A DNA stretch of 64,000 bases from Pyramidobacter piscolens. GTDB taxonomy: Bacteria; Synergistota; Synergistia; Synergistales; Dethiosulfovibrionaceae. The stretch spans positions 1 to 64,000 of the forward strand of contig SFDM01000001.1 in assembly GCA_004558205.1 (NCBI GenBank), in the 5' to 3' direction. Below are positions 58,855 through 64,000 of this stretch, in pieces. The notes below the pieces were generated by a model. That model did no database searches. It saw only the letters and a list, made by a program, of their open reading frames with translations, and was not told the origin of the DNA. The translations under genes were made by a program, and so were the position numbers. How positions within the stretch are numbered: the first letter of the stretch is position 1; each line of letters begins with the position of its first letter.

Positions 58855-59955
58855 TCAGGCAGAACGGATCATCACCGACGACCGGTAATCCTTCGCCTTT
58901 TCTTCGCCCTGAAGCACTCTCAACGCGCCTTCGGCCAGGGCCTTCATTTCGTCTTCGCCGGGGTAGACCAGGCAGGGGGCGATCCAGCCGACCCAGCCTT
59001 CCACGGCGGCGATAAGGCTGCTGTCGTAGGCGATGCCGCCGGTGAAGACCACGGCTTCCACGCAGCCTTTCAGGGCGGCCGCCATGGCCCCGACAGAACA
59101 GCCGATGCGGTAGATCATGGCGTCGCGGACCAGATTGACCTGCGCGTCGCCTTCCGAAGCGCGGCGCGCGATCTCGCGCATGTCGCTGGTGCCGAACCAG
59201 GCCATCATACCGCTGCGGCCGGCGATCTGCTTTTTGAAGGAACGCTCGTCGTAGTCGCCGCTGAAGCACAATTCCACCGCCGGAATGGCGGGCAGCGCGC
59301 CGGCGCGCTCGGGCGAAAAGGGGCCCGTGTCGCTGCCGCTGTCGAAGTCGATAATTCGGCCGCCCTGAATGGCGCAGATCGTGAAGCCGCCGCCCAGATG
59401 GACCAAAATGAAGTTCTTCTGCAAAAAATCCACGCCCAGGTCGCGGGCGGCGCGGCGCGTGACCGCTTTGGCGTTCAGGTTGTGGTTCAGCACAATGCGG
59501 GGGACCTGGGGCAATCCCGTGACCCTCGCGATGTCCATGACCTCGTCAGCCGACACGGGATCCACGATATAGGCGGGGACCTTCAAAGGGTCGGCGATGC
59601 CGCGGGCCAGCACGCCGCCCAGGTTCGACGCGTGCTCCCAGGGTTTTCCGCTCAAAAGGCGCTCTCTCAGGAAATCGTCTACGGCGTAGGTCCCGCCGGG
59701 AATGGGGTCGATGATGCCGCCGCGTCCCACCACGGCGCTCAAAGCGCCCAAGTCGCAGCCCTTTTCACGGAGGATCTTTCGGATCGCCTCAAGACGATAA
59801 TCATATTGGGCCGACACCGACGGGAACTTCGCGATCTCGGCAGGATCGTGACGGACCGTCTCGGTCCAGAGCGCCTGAGCGCCGTCGAAAAGCCCCGCCT
59901 TGGTGCTGGTGGAGCCGGGATTGATCGCTAAAATTACGAAACTCAGGAAAACCAC
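58855..59955 (-). CDS. buk: Butyrate kinase
   Basis: ASKHA-fold kinase that makes butyrate (or branched short-chain acid) + ATP from the acyl-phosphate. It shows the opening VILAINPGSTSTKAGLFDG, GRGGIIDPIPGGTYAV near residue 85, HLGGGFTICA near 190 and VFTGGIAYDSSLI near 300, all of the Buk family. The frame is open further upstream but only through a terminator hairpin. I use GTG 59955; CTG 59946 (AGGTGG just upstream, starting MSFVILAINPGS) is an equally plausible unusual start. It lies after iorAB, whose branched/aryl acyl-CoA products could feed it. Confidence 0.88.
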   Translation of the reverse strand: MVFLSFVILAINPGSTSTKAGLFDGAQALWTETVRHDPAEIAKFPSVSAQYDYRLEAIRKILREKGCDLGALSAVVGRGGIIDPIPGGTYAVDDFLRERLLSGKPWEHASNLGGVLARGIADPLKVPAYIVDPVSADEVMDIARVTGLPQVPRIVLNHNLNAKAVTRRAARDLGVDFLQKNFILVHLGGGFTICAIQGGRIIDFDSGSDTGPFSPERAGALPAIPAVELCFSGDYDERSFKKQIAGRSGMMAWFGTSDMREIARRASEGDAQVNLVRDAMIYRIGCSVGAMAAALKGCVEAVVFTGGIAYDSSLIAAVEGWVGWIAPCLVYPGEDEMKALAEGALRVLQGEEKAKDYRSSVMIRSA

Positions 59956-59963
59956 CTGCTTTC

Positions 59964-60012
59964 TCTTCAAAAAAGGCGCGCGCTCTGGAATACGGAGCGG
60001 CGCGCCTTTATT
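59964..60012 (-). terminator. Terminator after iorB
   Basis: Leftward: stem ggcgcgccgctccgt/gagcgcgcgcc then TTTTTTG, between iorB and buk, so buk transcription probably depends on read-through or an unseen promoter. Confidence 0.75.
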
Positions 60013-60028
60013 ATACACGAATAAAACG

Positions 60029-60583
60029 TCAGTTGACCGCTTCGTATCCCAGCTCGACCGCTTTTTCGTTGTCGGCTTTGAACTTCGCGGGCGACAGCGC
60101 CGCCACGGCGGCCTTGACCTCCTCGAAGGACGGCGCGCCGACGCCGGAACCGCACATGGCGCCCAGAATCAGGGCGTTCATGTAGATAAACCGGCCGCCC
60201 ATATGCTCCTTGAGGATCTCGTAGCCCTCCAAGGTATGGACGCGGATGCGGCGCTTTTCGATGTAGCGTTTCAAAGGCTCGTTGTTCCAGAGCTTCCGGT
60301 CGTGCACGTTGACCACCAGCGCCCCGCCGTCCTTCAAAAAACCGAGGCTGCGCGCCGCCTCATTCTGGTCGAAGGCCAGAATGAGGTCCGCATCGCCCAT
60401 CTTGACCAGAGGGGACGCGTAGCCGCCCACTTTAAAATGGCTGACCACGGAACCGCCGCGCTGGGCCATGCCGTGGACTTCGCTGCCCAGGACGCTCTCG
60501 CCGCGGGTCATGGCGATATGCCCCAGCACTTTGCTCGCGAACAGGACTCCCTGCCCGCCCGTACCTACGATAATGTACTGCAT
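60029..60583 (-). CDS. iorB: Indolepyruvate:ferredoxin oxidoreductase, beta subunit
   Basis: 184-aa gamma-domain subunit of the 2-oxoacid:ferredoxin oxidoreductase family. It begins MQYIIVGTGGQGVLFASKVL and contains GSEVHGMAQRGGSVVSHFK, both characteristic. With IorA it oxidises aryl 2-oxoacids from aromatic amino acids to acyl-CoA, reducing ferredoxin. It follows iorA by 15 bases. Confidence 0.95.
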   Translation of the reverse strand: MQYIIVGTGGQGVLFASKVLGHIAMTRGESVLGSEVHGMAQRGGSVVSHFKVGGYASPLVKMGDADLILAFDQNEAARSLGFLKDGGALVVNVHDRKLWNNEPLKRYIEKRRIRVHTLEGYEILKEHMGGRFIYMNALILGAMCGSGVGAPSFEEVKAAVAALSPAKFKADNEKAVELGYEAVN

Positions 60584-60598
60584 GACTGTCGTCCTCCT

Positions 60599-62449
60599 CT
60601 ACTTCACGAACTGAATGGCGCCCTGGGGGCACACGGCTTCGCAGACGCCGCACGTGACGCAGTAACGCTCGTCGATATGGGCTTTCTTCGCCTCCGCGTC
60701 GAACACAAGGCCGGGACAGTTGAACTGGTTGATGCAGATCTGGCAGCCCACGCACTTCTCGGCCTTCACCGTCACGGGCCGCGGCTCGGGAGGGCGTTTC
60801 AGCATGGTGATGCAGGGATAGCGGAACACGAGCACCGCCGGCCTGGTATGGTCCTTCGCGTACTCCCAGGCCTTTCTGACCTCTTCCACGTTGGGCCTGG
60901 TGGCGTAGGCGTCAAGCACCTTCACGTATTCGACGCCAAGGCCGCGGCAGACCTTTTCCAGGTCGAGGGCGCAGCCATGGTCGCCGGCGCGCAGCTTTTC
61001 GCCCACGTTGGGGCTGGACTGGCCGCCGGTCATGGCGGTGATCCGGTTGTCCAGGATACAGAGCACAAAGGCATGTCCGTTGTAGACGGCGCTGGCCAGG
61101 CCCGGAATGCCCATATGATAGAACGTGGAATCGCCGATGGTGGCGATGATGGGGCGCTCCACGGCGCCGTCCACCTTCTGGCTGAGGTAAAATCCCGAAG
61201 CGGCGGTGACGGAACCGCCCATGTCGATGACGGTGTCAAGCCCCTTCTGGCGGACGCCCAGGGAGTAGCAGCCGATATCCGATGGGTTGATCGCGGCGGG
61301 GTAGGCGGAACGGATCGAGAAGAAGCTGGAACGATGGGGACAGCCGGGACACAGCGTAGGCGGCCGGTCGGCCACGCCCATGGCCTTGAGCGCTTCGGCC
61401 AGGTCAGCATCAGCCGCTTCGGGCTCTGGCTCGCCGAGGAGCTTGGCGATGATCTTCTCGATCACCTCAGGCAGAAGCTCGCCCATGGAGGGGACCACGC
61501 CGTTCCAGCGGCCGTTCACCTTCGTGCGGTCCAAAAGCTGCATCTCCACCACGGCGCAGGTCTGCTCCAGCAGGAGCACCTTCTCGTGACGGGCGATGAA
61601 ATCCTCGCACATTTTCAGCGGCAGCGGCACGGGCGTGCCGATCTTCAGCACGTCGATGTCGTCGCGTCCCGAGGAGGCGATCACGTCCATCAAGAAAGCG
61701 AAGGTGGAGCCGCTGGCGATGACGCCCAGCTTGGCCGTCCCCTTGGCCTTCACCTCGTAGTTGTACTGGGGGTACTTGCTCTCAAAATCGGCGCAGATAT
61801 CGGCGTTGGCCTGAAGCAGGCGGGGATGGTTTCTCTTCACCGACGCGGGCAGCGTGACCCAGCGCGAGGCGTCCTTCTGGAACTTCGCGCCGGCGCGCGG
61901 GGGCAGGGCGCTGTCTTTCAGCTCGATATCCTGTTTCGCGTGGTCGATCTTCCCCGTGGGGCGCAGCATGGCCGTCACGTGATAGCGCTCCGACAGCTCG
62001 AAAGCGTCGAAGACCATGTCTTTGGCTTCCTGGGCCGAGGCGGGGTCGAAGCAGGGGATCTGGGCCATGTAGGCGTACATCCTGGAATCCTGCTCAGTCT
62101 GAGAGCTGTGGGGGCCCGGATCGTCGGCCACGATCAGAAGGAATCCGCCTTCCTGTTTGAACAGCGCCGTGCTCATAAAGGGGTCGGAAGCTACGTTCAA
62201 GCCCACCTGCTTCATGACGGCGCAGCTTCTTTTGCCGCTCATGGCCGCCGAAACGGCCGTCTCGAAGGCCACTTTCTCGTTGGCGCTCCATTCCACCGCC
62301 GTGTTGGTCTTCATCTCGTCGGCGAAACGGGCGACCGCCGGAAGGATTTCCGACGACGGAGTGCCGGGATAGGCGCAGGCGATCTCACAGCCCGCCTCCA
62401 CAACGCCGCGCGCAATTGCCTCGTTGCCAAGCAGAATAGCTTTACTCAC
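60599..62449 (-). CDS. iorA: Indolepyruvate:ferredoxin oxidoreductase, alpha subunit
   Basis: 616-aa large subunit. The N-terminal pyrimidine-binding domain starts MSKAILLGNEAIARGVVEAG; the TPP site includes GDSTFYHMGIPGL near residue 430; and the C-terminus has two [4Fe-4S] ferredoxin motifs, CVGCQICINQFNCPG and CVTCGVCEAVCPQGA. Cytoplasmic and oxygen-sensitive; a core enzyme of anaerobic amino-acid catabolism. It forms an operon with iorB and diverges from an IclR regulator. Confidence 0.96.
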   Translation of the reverse strand: MSKAILLGNEAIARGVVEAGCEIACAYPGTPSSEILPAVARFADEMKTNTAVEWSANEKVAFETAVSAAMSGKRSCAVMKQVGLNVASDPFMSTALFKQEGGFLLIVADDPGPHSSQTEQDSRMYAYMAQIPCFDPASAQEAKDMVFDAFELSERYHVTAMLRPTGKIDHAKQDIELKDSALPPRAGAKFQKDASRWVTLPASVKRNHPRLLQANADICADFESKYPQYNYEVKAKGTAKLGVIASGSTFAFLMDVIASSGRDDIDVLKIGTPVPLPLKMCEDFIARHEKVLLLEQTCAVVEMQLLDRTKVNGRWNGVVPSMGELLPEVIEKIIAKLLGEPEPEAADADLAEALKAMGVADRPPTLCPGCPHRSSFFSIRSAYPAAINPSDIGCYSLGVRQKGLDTVIDMGGSVTAASGFYLSQKVDGAVERPIIATIGDSTFYHMGIPGLASAVYNGHAFVLCILDNRITAMTGGQSSPNVGEKLRAGDHGCALDLEKVCRGLGVEYVKVLDAYATRPNVEEVRKAWEYAKDHTRPAVLVFRYPCITMLKRPPEPRPVTVKAEKCVGCQICINQFNCPGLVFDAEAKKAHIDERYCVTCGVCEAVCPQGAIQFVK

Positions 62450-62528
62450 GGTTCTTCCTCCTCAAAAAAATCCAATGATTTGTCCTGCTAAAATCGAATT
62501 ACCCCTCATCTTTAAAAACCTACATTCT

Positions 62529-62557
62529 ATTTTACACGAACCTCCGATATTTTCCAA
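62529..62557 (-). promoter_or_regulatory. Promoter of iorAB
   Basis: Leftward: -35 TTGGAA (62552-62557), 17-base spacer, -10 TAAAAT (62529-62534). Confidence 0.55.
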
Positions 62558-62670
62558 GCAATTTTTTTGAAGAAATACAATTTTTTTGAAGAAAGTCTCA
62601 GAAAGCACCCGTTTTAAGCTTTTTTTCTCATCGCCGCGTCCCAGATCGTGACCTTTTTCTCTTTCAGAAC

Positions 62671-62698
62671 TTGACAACTGACATGAATTTAGTATAGT
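62671..62698 (+). promoter_or_regulatory. Promoter of the IclR-type gene
   Basis: Consensus -35 TTGACA (62671-62676), 16-base spacer, -10 TATAGT (62693-62698). The 307-base gap between iorA and the regulator holds only these divergent promoters. Confidence 0.75.
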
Positions 62699-62756
62699 TG
62701 GAATCAGATTTTTAAGACACTCTGTCCCACTTTTGACATATGAGGAGATCTCGACC

Positions 62757-63518
62757 ATGACGATTGGACCATCACTGGAGCACAAAAAGAACGACGCTGC
62801 CGGCAAGATCGTCCGCATCATGGAGGAGCTCTGCCTGTCCGGGCAGCCCCTGAGCGTCAGGGAGCTGGAGTCACGGACGGACATTCCCCGCAGCACGGTG
62901 CACCGTTTTCTCGCGGCACTGGAGGAACACGACTGGGTCTGCCAAGACGGCGTGAAAGGCTGCTACAGGACGGGGTACAGGTTTTCCACGCTGAGCAGCC
63001 GCCCCCTGCTTCACGCCGAACTGATGCGCCGCGCCCGGGCCCCTATGAAGTCCCTGATGGAGCGGACGGGCAAGACCGCGATCATGAGCGTTATCGAGGG
63101 CTCGGCGGGGCTGTGCATCCATACCGAGGAGCCGCCCCAGGCCGTGAAGTTCGTGGCTCACGAAGGGATGAGCGTCCCCCTCTCGGCCGGCGCGACGGGC
63201 AAGGTGCTGCTCGCGTTCTGCGACGCGCCGCTGAGGGAGCGGATCCTTTCCATGCCGCAGAAACTCCCCGACGGCAGCGCGGCCGACCCTGAAAAACTGC
63301 GGCGCGATATCGGCGTCATCCGCGCCCAGGGCTACGCCTACTCCTGCGAGGAATGGATCGCCCATGCGGCGGACCTGAGCGTGCCGGTCTTCGACAGCCG
63401 CGGAAGCTTCACCGCCCAGCTCGGCATCGCCGGGCTGGCGGGCACCTTTGGAGATCCCGTCAACACCCTGCTTCCCATCCTGAAAGAAACGGCTTCGGAG
63501 ATCGGCAAGCAGTTGTAA
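62757..63518 (+). CDS. IclR-family transcriptional regulator
   Basis: 253-aa regulator. The N-terminal winged helix-turn-helix (SVRELESRTDIPRSTVHRFL near residue 38) is followed by the IclR effector domain (about 80-250; VPLSAGATGKVLLAFCD and AQGYAYSCEEWIAHAADLSV). ATG at 62757 has GAGGAG 9 bases upstream. It is divergent from iorAB and 53 bases upstream of ftcD, so either could be its target. Confidence 0.88.
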   Translation: MTIGPSLEHKKNDAAGKIVRIMEELCLSGQPLSVRELESRTDIPRSTVHRFLAALEEHDWVCQDGVKGCYRTGYRFSTLSSRPLLHAELMRRARAPMKSLMERTGKTAIMSVIEGSAGLCIHTEEPPQAVKFVAHEGMSVPLSAGATGKVLLAFCDAPLRERILSMPQKLPDGSAADPEKLRRDIGVIRAQGYAYSCEEWIAHAADLSVPVFDSRGSFTAQLGIAGLAGTFGDPVNTLLPILKETASEIGKQL

Positions 63519-63571
63519 CTTATAAAAAGTGAGCGCCATACAATCCAACACCATTTTAAGGAGGAACTGTC

Positions 63572-64000
63572 ATGTCTGTACTTATCGAATGCGTGCCCAA
63601 TTTCAGCGAAGGCCGCCGCAAGGACGTTATCGAAGCGATCGTCAAACCCTTCAAGGAGACAAAAGGCTGCTATCTGTTCGACTACCGCGCCGACGAGGAC
63701 CACAACCGCCTCGTGGTCAGCCTCTGCGGAGAACCCGGCCCCATCTGCGACGCCTTGATCGAAGCCTCCAAAGTCGCCGTGGCCAACATCGACCTGAACC
63801 ACCACCAGGGCGCCCATCCCCGTATGGGAGCCATCGACGTGATCCCCTTCACGCCCATCAAGGGCATCACCATGGAAGAGTGCGTCAAGCTGTCTCACGA
63901 CTTCGCCGAGCGTTTCAACCGCGAACTGGGCGTGCCCGTGTTCTACTATGAGGCGTCGTCGGTGCGCCCCGACCGCACGCGCCTGGAGCAGGTGCGCAAG
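63572..64000 (+). CDS. ftcD: Glutamate formimidoyltransferase (5' part)
   Basis: First 143 codons; the gene runs off the window. It starts MSVLIECVPNFSEGRRKDVI and contains RADEDHNRLVVSLCGEP and HQGAHPRMGAIDVIPFTP, the hallmark N-terminal segments of formiminotransferase. It transfers the formimino group from formiminoglutamate (histidine breakdown) to tetrahydrofolate. AAGGAGGA lies 8 bases before the ATG. Whether a cyclodeaminase domain is fused cannot be seen here. Confidence 0.93.
   Translation, partial: MSVLIECVPNFSEGRRKDVIEAIVKPFKETKGCYLFDYRADEDHNRLVVSLCGEPGPICDALIEASKVAVANIDLNHHQGAHPRMGAIDVIPFTPIKGITMEECVKLSHDFAERFNRELGVPVFYYEASSVRPDRTRLEQVRK

Noticed and set aside
59900..62491. Long open frame (863 codons) on the + strand
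   Set aside because: It lies opposite buk, iorB and iorA, whose protein motifs are unmistakable; high-GC shadow frame with low-complexity His/Gly-rich translation.
1..64000. tRNA or rRNA genes
   Set aside because: I looked for T-loop-like motifs and rRNA-like tracts in the intergenic regions and saw none; a tRNA scan would be decisive.

Overview
The window looks like chromosomal DNA of an obligately anaerobic, GC-rich (about 60%), amino-acid-fermenting bacterium. A FapR/FabK-type fatty-acid operon, indolepyruvate:ferredoxin oxidoreductase, butyrate kinase, a Na+-pump decarboxylase beta/gamma pair, glutamate formimidoyltransferase and several peptide/metal importers together suggest Synergistota, perhaps a Pyramidobacter relative. 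That placement is an inference; no rRNA gene lies in the window and I recognise no tRNA gene.

Layout. 1-7.1 kb: a leftward fatty-acid/phospholipid operon (fapR-plsX-fabK-fabD-fabG-acpP-fabF-rnc) with a strong promoter and a FapR-like operator. 7.1-9.1 kb: rpmF, a YceD-family gene and ackA. 9.2-18 kb: tmcAL, coaD-rsmD-trmB, alr, an Mrp-type ATPase, a short LacI-type regulator and a ThrRS-like/uridine-kinase fusion. 18-27.2 kb: small hypothetical proteins, a carboxylate-efflux-type permease, a phosphohexomutase with a very long 5' hairpin, a YbaK-type deacylase, a UGA-containing thioredoxin-like gene (probable selenoprotein), a CdaR-type regulator, an MFS transporter and an RNase H/SWIM fusion. 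27.6-32.1 kb: oadB with a tiny oadG, an ornithine/alanine-racemase-like enzyme, a GltD-like flavoprotein and thiol peroxidase. 32.3-37.3 kb: a complete nikABCDE nickel importer. 37.4-43.2 kb: a thiC remnant, a LysR regulator, panB, an aminotransferase, and thiC under a TPP riboswitch. 43.3-51.5 kb: a MocR regulator divergent from an NhaC antiporter plus M20 peptidase, then kduD-kdgK, then a MerR regulator divergent from an Fe-type alcohol dehydrogenase. 51.8-56.8 kb: a second Opp/Nik-type ABC importer. 57-64 kb: a two-component system whose regulator gene seems to begin at AUA, buk, iorAB, an IclR regulator and the start of ftcD.

How the parts fit: iorAB, buk, ackA and ftcD are consistent with energy from amino-acid oxidation with acyl-phosphate kinases. 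OadB/OadG and NhaC point to a sodium economy. NikABCDE implies a nickel enzyme encoded elsewhere. Four near-identical parS-like 16-mers suggest an origin-proximal location.

The most unusual items are the probable selenoprotein with a SECIS-like hairpin (22267-22593), the response regulator with an apparent AUA start (58781), the parS-like cluster, and two intergenic repeat families, one of which may be seen in both filled and empty form.
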